A stretch of 64,000 nt of DNA from Methanobacterium subterraneum (GTDB lineage: Archaea > Methanobacteriota > Methanobacteria > Methanobacteriales > Methanobacteriaceae), in NCBI RefSeq assembly GCF_002813695.1, contig NZ_CP017768.1, positions 2,164,501-2,228,500 of the forward strand. The letters are read 5' to 3'. Both the position numbers and the translations under genes were made by a program. Under the pieces are notes generated by a model that saw only the letters and a list, made by a program, of their open reading frames with translations, had not been told where the DNA came from and did not search any database. Each line of letters begins with the position of its first letter. Within the stretch, counting starts at the first letter, position 1. Shown in pieces: positions 1 through 10,329 of the stretch.

Positions 1-705
1 GTTTACATTTCCTTTATTTTGAGGAGGTTCTGTTCCAATAAGATACTCAAGGAGGGCGTCACATGCCAGTTGATGGCCCAAAGATTTGTTAACACTCCGG
101 AAACCTTCTGATTGAACAGGTATAACTCTTGAACCTGTGATTTTTCCTGCCTCACCGCAAACCCTTTTAAGATCATCTCCAATTAATCCTACCACACAAG
201 TGGCATAGACGAAAATGGCAGCAGGCTCAAAAATCTGGTTCAACTCTATTATAGTCTCCAAAAGTTTTTTCTCCCCTCCAAATACAATATCTCTTTCTTG
301 TAGATCAGTGGAGAACCCATTACGGTAAAGTTCACAACCAGAAGAACGGGTTCCCCGAATATCCCATGTACAGGAGGCACATCCCAGTGGGCCGTGTACC
401 AAGTGAATGGCGTCAGTAATGGGCATTAAAACCACTCTGGCCCCACCATAGACGCAGGATCGTTGGGTGACCATTCCTGGAACGCTAGCCTCATTACAGG
501 AAGGAATTGAATTTGTTCCATCTTTTTTAACACACATGTGTTTTTTACGAGATTTAAGAGTCTTTATAATCTCCGATGGAATTTCAGGAACCTTGATATT
601 CATCTCAGATTCCTTCAAAACTTTAATATTCGTCAAATCATTGGATGAAATCTTTCCGTCCTCTGTTACATAATCCTGTTGGTTTGAGTTATTTTTATTT
701 TGCAT
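1..705 (-). CDS. nifE: Nitrogenase FeMo-cofactor scaffold protein NifE (partial, C-terminus off the left edge)
   Basis: NifE forms the scaffold (with NifN) on which the iron-molybdenum cofactor is matured before transfer to NifD; it acts in the cytoplasm. 235 codons are visible from the ATG at 705, open to the window edge. Visible NifE/NifD-family features are [49 protein letters not shown], the [10 protein letters not shown] block and [13 protein letters not shown]. The [13 protein letters not shown] pattern separates NifE from NifD. It is the sixth gene of the nifH operon, 79 nt downstream of nifK, so probably NrpR-controlled through the nifH promoter. No strong ribosome site precedes the ATG, only a weak GGTCAT. 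nifN is expected just left of the window (inference). Confidence 0.93.
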   Translation of the reverse strand, partial: MQNKNNSNQQDYVTEDGKISSNDLTNIKVLKESEMNIKVPEIPSEIIKTLKSRKKHMCVKKDGTNSIPSCNEASVPGMVTQRSCVYGGARVVLMPITDAIHLVHGPLGCASCTWDIRGTRSSGCELYRNGFSTDLQERDIVFGGEKKLLETIIELNQIFEPAAIFVYATCVVGLIGDDLKRVCGEAGKITGSRVIPVQSEGFRSVNKSLGHQLACDALLEYLIGTEPPQNKGNVN

Positions 706-784
706 TAGATGACCATTAATTTGCATTTATCATTTCTAAGACATTTATCCTTTTTTTTAAAATTTAAAAAAATATAATGATTTT

Positions 785-2173
785 TCACTGTTGTAATTTC
801 CAGTGTTCTTGGTCATAATATTTTTCAAACACGGTATTGGTTATCCTGTCTATCAGGTTTACTGAACCATTGTATCCAACAATAGGAATTCTATGATAAC
901 CTACTCGGTCATATACTGGATACCCAACTCTTATCAATGGAATATCTAGTTGTTTGGCAAATAATCTACCATCAGAGTGTCCAATCATTAAGTCCACAGA
1001 ATCTTCCTCCAATCGAACTTCTAAAGCTCTCAGATCGCTTCCGATCATTACATCAACTGGTTCATCAGATTCTTTGGCCACTATTTCCATTTCGCTGATA
1101 AATTCTGGGTTTTCAACACCAGTACAAACCACTGAGGGGATCATACCCAGTTCACATACAAAACGGGCAATACCCGCACTTATGGCTGGGTCTCCGAATA
1201 TGGCCACTTTTCTCCCGAAAAGATACCTTGATGAGAGATCAGCCATTGAATCAATTAACAGTCCTCTTTCATCTAGTATAGAATCAGGGACCTCTAAGCT
1301 GGTGAATTTCTTTAAATTCCGAATGAACTGGTCTGTATTCTGAACTCCTATGGGTATAGGACCCACTGCAGCCGGGATATTGTATTTTTTCTCCAGTGAC
1401 TGTGCACCTGAACCTGCATATCCACACAATGATATTGTTCCCAGACTGTTTGAAGAATCAAATATTTCATCAACAGTGGTCCCTCCTTTGGGATAAAATG
1501 GTTTTGTTTCAGTTACGGAAGGTCGCAGTGGTGAATCAAATGGGTCCGAGATATCGGTAAGTACAATGCCTTCAACTCCCATTAAGCTTAAAATATGTTT
1601 TATTTCTCGGATATCTCCAGGGTTCACTATCCCGGGGATTATATTAATTTTTTCATTGGGATGGGTAGGATCTTCAGCTAAGTTATTGACTAAAGCTTTA
1701 ATTGCATTATCATAACCTTTAAAATGGGTTTCAACAAAACTAGGGGTGCTTATGGGCACGATTTTTATTTTTTCTGCTTCTGTTGTCCCCATTTTTTGTT
1801 TCAGTTCTTCCCGGGCTATTTTTATGAAACCCTCCATGTCATCCCCAATAATTTCACTGGAACAGGTACTTATGGCACCTATCACGCTGGGTTTGAACCT
1901 GCTTGCCAGATTTATGATACCTGATATCAGGTTTTTCCTTCCTCCGAAGACAGCAGCGTCTTCGTGCAGTGATGTTACCGCAATTTCTGATGGTTCACGA
2001 AAATGGCGTGAGAATGAATACCGGACGAATGTGGAGCATCCTTGAGAACCGTGGACTAATGGAAGGCCATGTGTTATCCCTGAAATCGCATACATGGCCC
2101 CCATGGGCTGACAGGTAACCAGGGGATTGATCACCGCAGTTCGATCCCTTTTCATTACATTGACACAGCTCAT
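785..2173 (-). CDS. nifK: Nitrogenase molybdenum-iron protein beta chain NifK
   Basis: Beta subunit of dinitrogenase, which with NifD carries the P-cluster and docks NifH. 462 residues, shorter than the roughly 520 of proteobacterial NifK because the long N-terminal arm is missing, as usual in methanogens. P-cluster cysteine motifs are visible: NPLVTCQPMGA, VHGSQGCSTF and ISTCSSEIIGDD, plus SLHEDAAVFGG. The ATG overlaps the nifD stop by one base and is preceded by a perfect AAAGGAGGT, pointing to translational coupling and equal output of both subunits. Transcribed in the nifH operon. Confidence 0.96.
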   Translation of the reverse strand: MSCVNVMKRDRTAVINPLVTCQPMGAMYAISGITHGLPLVHGSQGCSTFVRYSFSRHFREPSEIAVTSLHEDAAVFGGRKNLISGIINLASRFKPSVIGAISTCSSEIIGDDMEGFIKIAREELKQKMGTTEAEKIKIVPISTPSFVETHFKGYDNAIKALVNNLAEDPTHPNEKINIIPGIVNPGDIREIKHILSLMGVEGIVLTDISDPFDSPLRPSVTETKPFYPKGGTTVDEIFDSSNSLGTISLCGYAGSGAQSLEKKYNIPAAVGPIPIGVQNTDQFIRNLKKFTSLEVPDSILDERGLLIDSMADLSSRYLFGRKVAIFGDPAISAGIARFVCELGMIPSVVCTGVENPEFISEMEIVAKESDEPVDVMIGSDLRALEVRLEEDSVDLMIGHSDGRLFAKQLDIPLIRVGYPVYDRVGYHRIPIVGYNGSVNLIDRITNTVFEKYYDQEHWKLQQ

Positions 2174-3663
2174 TAGACGACCTCCTTTCCTGTTTTTTCT
2201 GAGCTTATTTTTTGTTCACTTGATACTCCTGATTCTGTTTTTAATTTTCCATCTTCTGGGGTTTCTTCAAATTCCAGCATATTCCACACTGGATTATAAA
2301 TTGATGCGTATATATCTTGAGCCAGGTTGATGAATCCTTCAAACCCAATGTAAGGTCCATTTTCATAGGAATGGATTAATACACATGGTACTCCAAATTT
2401 ATGGGCTATGTATTTCTCTTTTATTCCTGAGAGTATGATGTCTGGTTTGTAGACTTTGATGATTTCTTCCAGTTCCAGTGAGTTGGGATCGTCTAATATT
2501 ACGGTTCCTTCACCCACACGTTCTTTGATCTTTTCATATCCATCTTCGTGTTCAAACATGGTTGAAACGGCAACAGTTTCCATTCCTAGGTGTTCTTTTA
2601 ATGGTTCGGGAAGGTGCCAATTTTTAGGTCCTCCTGAAAAGACCCAGACTTTTTTGCCTTGAAGTTTTTCCTTGTAGAAATCTAATTTTGGCTGTATTTC
2701 TGCCATTTCCTGTTGGATTAACTTTTCAGCCTTTTCTTCAAGTCCAAAATGTTTAGCCACAGTCATCAGGTTCTCTGCACAGTATCTTGGTCCAAAAAAG
2801 TCCACTTTAATGTAGGGGATACCATATTTTTCTTCGATTAAGTCTGCAATGTAGGTGGCTGATCTCTGGCATCTCACCAGACTTAATTTAGCCTGGTGCA
2901 TCCAACAAATTTCGTCATGACTGCAGTCCCCAGTGAATTTGGAGAGCAATTTAATTCCAATTTCGTCAAAATACTTCTCGAGGACCCATAAGTCTCCGTC
3001 GATGTTGTATTCGCCTATGAGGTTAATATCGTAGGGTGTTGTTTCAGGAGGTTCTTTGGTTCCAACTAATTTGTTGAAGAGGGTTAAGTTACCCACATGG
3101 TGCCCTTTAGACTGGGTAGGCCCTGAAAACCCTGGAGCATTGAAGGCAATTACGTCTTTTCCAATTTCTTCCGATAGTTCTTTGGCCACTGCATCCATAT
3201 CATCCCCTATAAGTCCTGTGGTACATGTGGCGTAGGTGTATATAGCGTTGACGAATGGGAATTCTTTAGCAGCTTCCAGAATAGATTGTCTGAGTTTTTT
3301 CATCCCTCCGAAAACCACATCTGATTCTTTAAGATCAGTTCCCATGATGTATTTCAGGTTAAACTGGTCAATGGGAACTTTATCTCCATTGGGAAGATCC
3401 GGTGAAGTGGGATATCTTTTACTTCCGCAACCGTATGTGGTACATCCTACTGGGGAATGGACTACATGGATCACATCCTTTACAGCTCCGGTTATAACAC
3501 CTTTAACTCCTGCAAATGCACATCCACGTTCTGTCATACATCCAGGGATGGTGGTTGTATTACATTTTGGGATTTCATCGGTTGGATCAGCTGAGTCTTT
3601 CACATAGGTATGTTTTTTTCTATCTGGAATTTCTTTATCCACTTCAAAAAGTTCATAGGGCAT
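2173..3663 (-). CDS. nifD: Nitrogenase molybdenum-iron protein alpha chain NifD
   Basis: Alpha subunit of dinitrogenase, binding the active-site cofactor. 496 residues. P-cluster ligands lie in [18 protein letters not shown] and [12 protein letters not shown]; the cofactor cysteine is in [20 protein letters not shown] and the cofactor histidine in [14 protein letters not shown]. The Gln and His at the substrate face are kept in QSKGHHVGN. The stretches GGPKNWH and [16 protein letters not shown] resemble vanadium/iron-type VnfD/AnfD more than Azotobacter NifD, but no vnfG/anfG gene lies between this gene and nifK, which supports Mo-type nitrogenase. The ATG is preceded by GGAG. The product is matched to the nifK start by a one-base overlap. 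Confidence 0.95.
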   Translation of the reverse strand: MPYELFEVDKEIPDRKKHTYVKDSADPTDEIPKCNTTTIPGCMTERGCAFAGVKGVITGAVKDVIHVVHSPVGCTTYGCGSKRYPTSPDLPNGDKVPIDQFNLKYIMGTDLKESDVVFGGMKKLRQSILEAAKEFPFVNAIYTYATCTTGLIGDDMDAVAKELSEEIGKDVIAFNAPGFSGPTQSKGHHVGNLTLFNKLVGTKEPPETTPYDINLIGEYNIDGDLWVLEKYFDEIGIKLLSKFTGDCSHDEICWMHQAKLSLVRCQRSATYIADLIEEKYGIPYIKVDFFGPRYCAENLMTVAKHFGLEEKAEKLIQQEMAEIQPKLDFYKEKLQGKKVWVFSGGPKNWHLPEPLKEHLGMETVAVSTMFEHEDGYEKIKERVGEGTVILDDPNSLELEEIIKVYKPDIILSGIKEKYIAHKFGVPCVLIHSYENGPYIGFEGFINLAQDIYASIYNPVWNMLEFEETPEDGKLKTESGVSSEQKISSEKTGKEVV

Positions 3664-3756
3664 TTTTACTCTCCTAAAATGCTAAATTCTCCGTTATTTT
3701 TTTAATTGAATAATTTTATCTTATTATCTCCTGTTAAGCAATAATCTAATATGAAC

Positions 3757-4125
3757 CTAAATCAGGGCTTTAGTCCCTCGTTCATTCGTTCTTACCCTCA
3801 CTGCCTCATCTAAAGGGCATACAAATAATTTACCATCACCGTTTTGTCCGGTCTGGTTAACTCTCATAATGGCTTCAACAATTAAAGAAACATCTTCATC
3901 GGGTACAATTAGCGATATAAGTCGTTTAGGTATGTATCGCATGGTACCTTCCTCTTTTAGAAGGGTTTCGTTCTGTATGTCGAAGGATACCTCTCCAATT
4001 ATTGCTTTTTGTTTTCCTCGTCCCATTACCCTCTGTGCGGTCATTGCCGGAAATCCAAGGGCGTTTAGAACGTCCTTAGTTTGAGTCATTTTGTTGGGGC
4101 GGATGATTGCGATTATTTCTTTCAT
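3757..4125 (-). CDS. nifI2: PII-like nitrogen switch protein NifI2
   Basis: GlnB-family protein that, with NifI1, inhibits dinitrogenase directly when ammonium appears and is relieved by 2-oxoglutarate (known in Methanococcus maripaludis). 122 residues from the ATG at 4125, with GGTG six bases upstream; an in-frame GTG at 4134 overlaps that ribosome site and is less likely. The PII fold is recognisable from the start MKEIIAIIRPNK, the GRGKQKA segment and the C-terminal GDGKLFVCPLDEAVRVRT. The T-loop region (IGEVSFDIQNETLLKEEGT) is longer and different from GlnB, typical of NifI2. Lies between nifI1 and nifD, the standard position in archaeal nif operons. Confidence 0.93.
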   Translation of the reverse strand: MKEIIAIIRPNKMTQTKDVLNALGFPAMTAQRVMGRGKQKAIIGEVSFDIQNETLLKEEGTMRYIPKRLISLIVPDEDVSLIVEAIMRVNQTGQNGDGKLFVCPLDEAVRVRTNERGTKALI

Positions 4126-4158
4126 TAAATGCACCGACTTTTATTTCCATAAATTAAG

Positions 4159-4476
4159 TTAAAGTTCACTACTGCGCGTTCGCACGGTGTAAGCTTCATC
4201 TACGGGGCTTACGAATATTTTACCGTCACCAAAACTCCCGGTGAATGCAGATTCATTTATTAATTCAACAATTTGGGGGGTGGCATCGTCTTCTGCAACC
4301 AGTAGAATCATGGTTTTGGGTAGTTCATCGTAGTAGATTTTATCCACCTGAATACCCTTCTGTTTTCCACGTCCAATGACATCCATTTTGGTTAAAGCCA
4401 CATAACCAGCTTCGGATAATGAATCAACAACTTCTTCAGTTTTATCTGGACGTACAATTGCTCTAATCATTTTCAT
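4159..4476 (-). CDS. nifI1: PII-like nitrogen switch protein NifI1
   Basis: Partner of NifI2 in post-translational switch-off of nitrogenase. 105 residues from the ATG at 4476, chosen because GGTGAT lies seven bases upstream; an upstream ATG at 4491 would include that ribosome site. Signature segments are MKMIRAIVRPDK, GRGKQKGIQ and the C-terminal GDGKIFVSPVDEAYTVRT. Second gene of the operon, about 100 bases after nifH. With NifI2 it gives the operon both transcriptional (NrpR) and protein-level nitrogen control. Confidence 0.93.
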   Translation of the reverse strand: MKMIRAIVRPDKTEEVVDSLSEAGYVALTKMDVIGRGKQKGIQVDKIYYDELPKTMILLVAEDDATPQIVELINESAFTGSFGDGKIFVSPVDEAYTVRTRSSEL

Positions 4477-4573
4477 TTTCTTAATCACCATTAAATTATT
4501 GAATTTTAAATTCTATGATTATTTATTACCATTCCAACTTACTTCTGGGGTCTTTTTTAGTCTAATAGGCTTT

Positions 4574-5495
<922 letters not shown>

Positions 5496-5638
5496 GTTGG
5501 GGTGGGAAGAAGTTTTTCTAAAAACTTTTTAGTAACAATCAGAAAAAGTAGTTGAATATTTACCCATTTTTTTAGGGGTACTAAATTTTTTCCAGGGGTC
5601 ATTCAATAAATTAACATTATTTTAAGCGATTATTGATT

Positions 5639-6406
5639 TTACGGAATACAAGCCATTCTTTTCCCAATATCCATTACTTTGACATCTATGCCATAGATCC
5701 GTTTCATATTGTCAGTGGTTATCACATCTTCCGGTTTACCAATGGCCATGAATTTCTTCCCATCCATAAGTGCCACTTTATTGGCGGAAATAAAGGCATG
5801 ATCCGGAAAATGGGAGGACATTATCACCGAAAGTCCATTGCTGGCCAACTGTTTTATAATATTAAGGGTTCTAATCTGATTACCAAAATCAAGGTGTGAT
5901 GTGGGTTCATCCAGAATAAGAATACTCGGTTCCTGGGTCAAAACCCTGGCAATGAAAACCAGCTGCTGTTCACCCCCGCTTATCTCGGTGTAGGGTTTAT
6001 CCTTCATATGCTCTATATTGAGAGATTTAAGGGATTTAAGAGCAATCTCATAGTCTTTTTCTGAGGGGGATTCAAACATATCCAAGTGGGGGGACCTACC
6101 CATTAACACCACATCCAGGACAGTAAATGGAAATGTGGAGTTATGAATCTGTGGGATGTAACCAATCTTCTTGGCCAGATCTGCACGGGAAAAAGAATTC
6201 ATATCCTGGCCATCAATATTGATCTCTCCAGAATGGGGACTCATCAAACCGGTTAAACATTTGATCAGGGTAGTTTTACCGGTACCATTGGCACCTAAAA
6301 TACAGAAAATATCTCCACTGGAAACACTAAAATTTATATCCTCAAAAATATTTTCGTTATTATCATAAGCAAATGAACAACCTTTTATCTCCATAATGGG
6401 CTTCAT
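5639..6406 (-). CDS. ABC transporter ATP-binding protein, FecE/BtuD/MolC type
   Basis: Cytoplasmic ATPase of a metal-chelate/cobalamin/oxyanion importer. 255 residues from the ATG at 6406. That start overlaps the permease stop as ATGA and has GAGGT six bases upstream; an ATG at 6412 touches the ribosome site and is unlikely. Walker A is GANGTGKTT, the signature is ISGGEQQLVF, Walker B is ILILDEPTSHLD and the switch His is in MSSHFPDHA. It is coupled to the FecCD permease and binding protein upstream. The substrate cannot be read from the ATPase; a ModE-like box upstream of the operon and the nif neighbourhood favour molybdate/tungstate over iron or cobalamin (inference). Confidence 0.9.
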   Translation of the reverse strand: MKPIMEIKGCSFAYDNNENIFEDINFSVSSGDIFCILGANGTGKTTLIKCLTGLMSPHSGEINIDGQDMNSFSRADLAKKIGYIPQIHNSTFPFTVLDVVLMGRSPHLDMFESPSEKDYEIALKSLKSLNIEHMKDKPYTEISGGEQQLVFIARVLTQEPSILILDEPTSHLDFGNQIRTLNIIKQLASNGLSVIMSSHFPDHAFISANKVALMDGKKFMAIGKPEDVITTDNMKRIYGIDVKVMDIGKRMACIP

Positions 6407-7440
6407 ACCCATACCTCTTTACTTTTCCGGAGAAGATACAAAAAGAACGGAACTCCAATAAGTGCGGTGAGTATTCCTATTGGGATTTCAACTGTGGTGA
6501 CTGTCCGGGTAACATCATCAATTAGCAGGAGGAAAAATGCGCCGGTAACCACACTGGCCGGCAGGAGAATTTTATGATCAGGCCCCACAATCATCCGGGT
6601 AACATGGGGTATAACCAGACCTATCCAACCAATAATTCCGCAGATACTAACTGATGAAGCGGTTACCACTGTACAGCATAAGATTATAATGGCCTGTAAC
6701 TTTTTGGTATCCACCCCCATGGTCTGGGCTTCCTCTTCACCCATGGAAATAACGTTAATCCTCCAGCGGATAAGGAGAAGAATCACTATTCCTATGATCA
6801 CCGGTATCCCCATCATGACCAGTTTTTCCAGGGTCACTGCTGAAAAACTCCCTAAAAGCCAGAAAACAATGGTGGGGAGTTGTTGGTAGGGGTCAGCAAC
6901 GTATTTTGAAAGGGCAATCATGGCTCCGAAGAATGATTCAATGGCAATACCACATAAAATAAGGGTGAGAATGGAGGTTCCTTTAAAAGTCCGACTTATA
7001 AAGTAGGTGAGTCCCACTGCAAGTAAACCACCAAAAAAAGAGAAAACCTGGATTAAAATCGTCCCCAAGGAGAATAGTATGGCTAAAGCAGCAGCAAAAC
7101 CGGCACCTGCAGAAACACCAAGTTTATCCGGTGCAACCAGTGGATTTTTAAATAATCCCTGGAAGGATGCTCCGGCAATGGACAAAGCGGCTCCCACTAA
7201 CATGGCAGCCAGTATACGGGGTAATCTAACTTGGAATATTACCGTTTCCATTGATGGTGGGACTGTGGAGTTAATGGGTATTATCTTGGAAATCATGGTA
7301 ATTACCACATCATAGGGTGCAATGGGGTACCTTCCAACTAAAAAGGAGAGAAAAAATAGGATAATTAGAGGTATGCACAGTATCATAGTTACGGATATGT
7401 TGTGGGCGGCGATATGCTCCTTGATTTTTGTTTTGAACAT
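6403..7440 (-). CDS. ABC transporter permease, FecCD/BtuC family
   Basis: Integral membrane subunit of the same importer, 345 residues with about ten hydrophobic segments. Family marks are VRLPRILAAMLVGAALSIAGASFQ (residues ~68-93), NPLVAPDKLGVSAGAGF, and the C-terminal GWIGLVIPHVTRMIVGPDH, the coupling region to the ATPase. The short Lys-rich tail LLRKSKEVWV ends four bases into the ATPase gene. Lies 134 bases after the binding-protein gene, probably co-transcribed. Confidence 0.92.
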   Translation of the reverse strand: MFKTKIKEHIAAHNISVTMILCIPLIILFFLSFLVGRYPIAPYDVVITMISKIIPINSTVPPSMETVIFQVRLPRILAAMLVGAALSIAGASFQGLFKNPLVAPDKLGVSAGAGFAAALAILFSLGTILIQVFSFFGGLLAVGLTYFISRTFKGTSILTLILCGIAIESFFGAMIALSKYVADPYQQLPTIVFWLLGSFSAVTLEKLVMMGIPVIIGIVILLLIRWRINVISMGEEEAQTMGVDTKKLQAIIILCCTVVTASSVSICGIIGWIGLVIPHVTRMIVGPDHKILLPASVVTGAFFLLLIDDVTRTVTTVEIPIGILTALIGVPFFLYLLRKSKEVWV

Positions 7441-7574
7441 TCAGTATCACTCTGATATTTATTGTCCTGTTAAAATGCTTAGTTCTATCTTATTTTTTTT
7501 AATAGTACGGTAGTTATCATTGTAGTCCTTAATAATCAATGTATTCAAACTGGTTGATTCACAAGCATCACTTA

Positions 7575-8636
7575 TCATGTTTTCAAGCCTGATGAAGTGA
7601 TTATAGAGTTTAATTCTTCATCAGTCAGGTTATAATGGTAGAAATTGGAGTAAAATTCCCGGGTAATGCTCTTTAAGTCCATGTCACTGAATCGGTCGGG
7701 GTAGAGTACTTTGGCGGTCCAGGGAATTCCTAGAATGGTGTTAGCTCCGGGGGGGTTTTCAAACCAGTTAAATGGTGAATTCGGCACTAAATAAACCTGT
7801 TTATCCTTAACTGCTTTCACATTTTGCCAGAGGGGGTCTGAATAGATTTTCTGGTAGAATGTCTCATCACTGGCAATTATAACATCTGGATTCCATTTCA
7901 AGACCTGTTCAATGGAAACCCCAACACTACCCTTGGTTATGGGTACCTGGGCAACATTTATACCCCCACACATGTCTATGAGCTGGGTGTGGGAGGATCC
8001 AGAGGGGTTGGTCATAAGACCGGTACTGTCCCGGGAGTAATAAACACGTTTTTTCTCACCTTCAGGTATGGAAGCAGTTTTGCTTTTTACTTCACTTAGC
8101 ATTTTCTGATGGAAGGACACCAGTTCACTGGCTTTTTTTGACTCACCCACTGTTTTTCCAACGAAATTTATTGACGAGTCAATGTTGGTTAGATTGTTAT
8201 CTCCCTCCACATCCAGAAGGGGAATAACTCCCAACTTCTGTTGCATGTCATTCACATCCTCCACGGTAATTCCGTGGCCCACAAAAACCAGATCAGGGTT
8301 CATGGATATGAAACTTTCATAATTAGCATCTTTTTTACTGCCCCCTAATACTGGGAGTGTCTGATACTGGTGGGGCATGAACCTGTTTTGTGCTGCACTT
8401 CGATTAGAATCCCATCCAATTAGCTTATCAGGGGCCAGCATGTATATCTGAACCGTGGTTGAGTAAGAAAAAGATGCCACTCGACTAACATTGGTGGGAA
8501 CTTGCACATTACGGCCCAGCATATCAGTGATCTGAGTCTGATTACCAGAACCCGTATTCAAAGTACTGGTATTCAAAGTTAGACCAACAACAGTGATTAA
8601 CAATATCACTATAACTATCATTATTTTTTTATTCAT
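7575..8636 (-). CDS. ABC transporter substrate-binding protein, BtuF/FecB/MolA type
   Basis: Extracytoplasmic binding protein of the importer, 353 residues, with an N-terminal membrane anchor or signal (residues ~4-23, rich in I/V/L) after MNKK. The mature part opens with ITDMLGRNVQVPTNVSRVAS, typical of the TroA-like helical-backbone fold. The C-terminal SPFNWFENPPGANTILGIPW is a family motif shared with iron-siderophore and MolA-like proteins. First gene of the transport operon; a ModE-like palindrome with an embedded TATA element lies 138-159 bases upstream. Molybdate or tungstate is my preferred substrate (inference from context); iron-siderophore or corrinoid remain possible. Confidence 0.85.
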   Translation of the reverse strand: MNKKIMIVIVILLITVVGLTLNTSTLNTGSGNQTQITDMLGRNVQVPTNVSRVASFSYSTTVQIYMLAPDKLIGWDSNRSAAQNRFMPHQYQTLPVLGGSKKDANYESFISMNPDLVFVGHGITVEDVNDMQQKLGVIPLLDVEGDNNLTNIDSSINFVGKTVGESKKASELVSFHQKMLSEVKSKTASIPEGEKKRVYYSRDSTGLMTNPSGSSHTQLIDMCGGINVAQVPITKGSVGVSIEQVLKWNPDVIIASDETFYQKIYSDPLWQNVKAVKDKQVYLVPNSPFNWFENPPGANTILGIPWTAKVLYPDRFSDMDLKSITREFYSNFYHYNLTDEELNSIITSSGLKT

Positions 8637-8773
8637 AAAAACCTCTCAAACAGGATATTAAAGGTTATTTCTCCCCTTTAAGGCATAAAATTTTTAATTG
8701 AATTTTTGTTGTTCTTTGAAAACCTAATGGTGTACGCTGATTAAAATTTGACTAATTGATCATAGTATTCATT

Positions 8774-8795
8774 GATATGCATATATACTCATATC
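8774..8795. promoter_or_regulatory. ModE-like palindrome A (upstream of the FecCD-type importer)
   Basis: GATATG (8774-8779), ten bases, CATATC (8790-8795): perfect 6-bp arms. The spacer contains TATATA, usable as a TATA box on the minus strand and giving a start near 8757 for the importer operon. Same layout as the boxes at 9212, 12239, 16366, 20289 and 22004. Confidence 0.7.
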
Positions 8796-9211
8796 ACTAT
8801 CGTAAATAAAAATTTTCCTAAAAAAAAATCTTCAAAACTCTGGTACCATCAAAACTGGTTGGTAAAGGATAACACTCAATAAGGACTGTTTGGGTATAAA
8901 TGGTAGTTATAGTTAGCTTTAGCTAAGATATGCATGGATTTTCCCTCTCATATTGGTAATAAATCCAATTAATGCTGTTAATAAATACTGTTATGTCAAC
9001 ATGCCGATAATCCTTTGGCACTAATGATTGGGGGTATTGATCATTTTAATCATTCTCATTGTTGGATGATACTTTTCACGCTCTAAATAATGATAAAAAT
9101 CTTTATTTTCTATATTTTATCTATTATTTTTTTATCTATATACTTTAATAATTTAAAATTAACTAATATGATTGTTGGAGTGTTTTAAGTGTCCCACTGC
9201 CAACTTAATCA

Positions 9212-9233
9212 GATACGTATATATGTACATATC
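9212..9233. promoter_or_regulatory. ModE-like palindrome B (upstream of the DUF11 surface gene)
   Basis: GATACG (9212-9217), ten bases, CATATC (9228-9233), followed by G; one mismatch between arms. The AT spacer could serve as a TATA box. It lies 148 bases before the ATG at 9381, farther than the other boxes, so its target is less certain. Confidence 0.6.
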
Positions 9234-9380
9234 GTTAAAACTATTTCTGTCAGTTGACGACTTTCCAATCCAAATCATGGAATTAGTTTGAGTATTATAT
9301 ACTGAAAAAATGGGTCTATTAAATCATTATTTTCCATTCATTGGTTAAAAAGGAAGACAAATGTTAATGAGGGATTTTAT

Positions 9381-10157
9381 ATGAATATGGGTAAGTTAAC
9401 GTTGGCCATTTTAATGAGTTTTATACTGATCGCATCAACGGCAGGATGTGCTTTTGCCGGTGCAAACATTGCTGTTTCTTTTAACACAGCATCCGCAGAG
9501 GTAGGTGAACAGATAAGCTTGACAGTTGCCATCACTAATACTGGTCCTGGTGATTTGAGCGATATAACTATTTCAGCACCTCTACCATCAGGTTTGAAGT
9601 TCATGAGCAGTGCCACTGGGACCACTAAAAATCTCTACGATGTAAGCACTGGGGTGTGGCAAGTGGATAACCTGAGAATGACTTCCAAGGACGGTGGGAA
9701 AAAAACATTAACCGTGACTGCTGAAGTTCTACCTGAAGCAGCTGGTAGAACACTCACTGCTAATGGGGCATTTTTAAGCGTCACTAATAGTTCTGGACAA
9801 TTACCACTGAAATCTGCTCAATCCCAGATAAAGATTAAAAGCACCACTGTGGAAATTGAAAATGGGGAAAATAATACTGAAACAACAGGGAGTACTGTCA
9901 CTAAAGTTCCAATCACTACTGTAAACCCATCAAAAACAAGTTTGGTTGTGGATAAACTTAAAGAGAACAATACCAGTGGCAACAATCCCCTGAATTTACC
10001 ACAGCAAACCCCTCCAAAATCTTATGAAGTTTTCAATTCCACCAAAGACTCTGAAAACAATGACGTCCCCACGAGTACCTATGCTGTTGTTGCTCTAGTA
10101 GGGATCGGAGTTCTGATTGTTGTTGGATATTCACTGGGAAAAAAGAAGATAATATAA
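9381..10157 (+). CDS. Secreted DUF11-domain surface protein with C-terminal membrane anchor
   Basis: Unknown specific function; probably a cell-surface protein. 258 residues. A signal peptide (residues 1-26, LAILMSFILIASTAGCAFAG) leads into a DUF11-type beta-sandwich (about 28-150: VAITNTGPGDLSDITISAPL). A Thr/Asn-rich linker with many N-x-S/T sites follows (150-230), then one membrane helix (about 233-252) ending in Lys-rich GKKKII, so most of the protein faces outside. The ATG has GAGGG upstream. It sits between two transport operons and has a ModE-like box upstream, which suggests expression linked to Mo/W supply rather than a general wall role (inference). Confidence 0.85.
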   Translation: MNMGKLTLAILMSFILIASTAGCAFAGANIAVSFNTASAEVGEQISLTVAITNTGPGDLSDITISAPLPSGLKFMSSATGTTKNLYDVSTGVWQVDNLRMTSKDGGKKTLTVTAEVLPEAAGRTLTANGAFLSVTNSSGQLPLKSAQSQIKIKSTTVEIENGENNTETTGSTVTKVPITTVNPSKTSLVVDKLKENNTSGNNPLNLPQQTPPKSYEVFNSTKDSENNDVPTSTYAVVALVGIGVLIVVGYSLGKKKII

Positions 10158-10329
10158 TCCCTTTTTTCAATTTATTTATTAGATAATGGGTTTCTCAAAA
10201 ATTCCTTATTTTTTTTAATTATTTCATTTTTTTGATTATTTCTCAAAATTAGCAATAAATCTTGATGATTACTGAAATTTAAGATAATGTTTCTAAAAAA
10301 AGAAAGTAAAAAAAAGAAAGTTGTGGAAA

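Larger units (their letters stand above)
8637..9380. other. Divergent intergenic region with two ModE-like boxes
   Basis: 744 AT-rich bases between the binding-protein gene (minus) and the DUF11 surface gene (plus). It holds the boxes at 8774-8795 and 9212-9233 and an isolated half-site GATATG near 8924. A TATA-like TTATATA at 9296-9302 could start the plus-strand gene with a leader of about 55 bases. I see no convincing coding region or RNA gene in between. Confidence 0.6.

Noticed and set aside
785..3663. Possible vanadium or iron-only nitrogenase, because parts of the alpha chain look VnfD/AnfD-like
   Set aside because: No G subunit between the alpha and beta genes, and nifE follows; Mo-type is the better reading, with the similarity kept as a finding.
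8924..8930. Additional ModE-like box
   Set aside because: Only one arm (GATATG) is present; the second arm at the right spacing is missing. Likewise the half-site near 12428.
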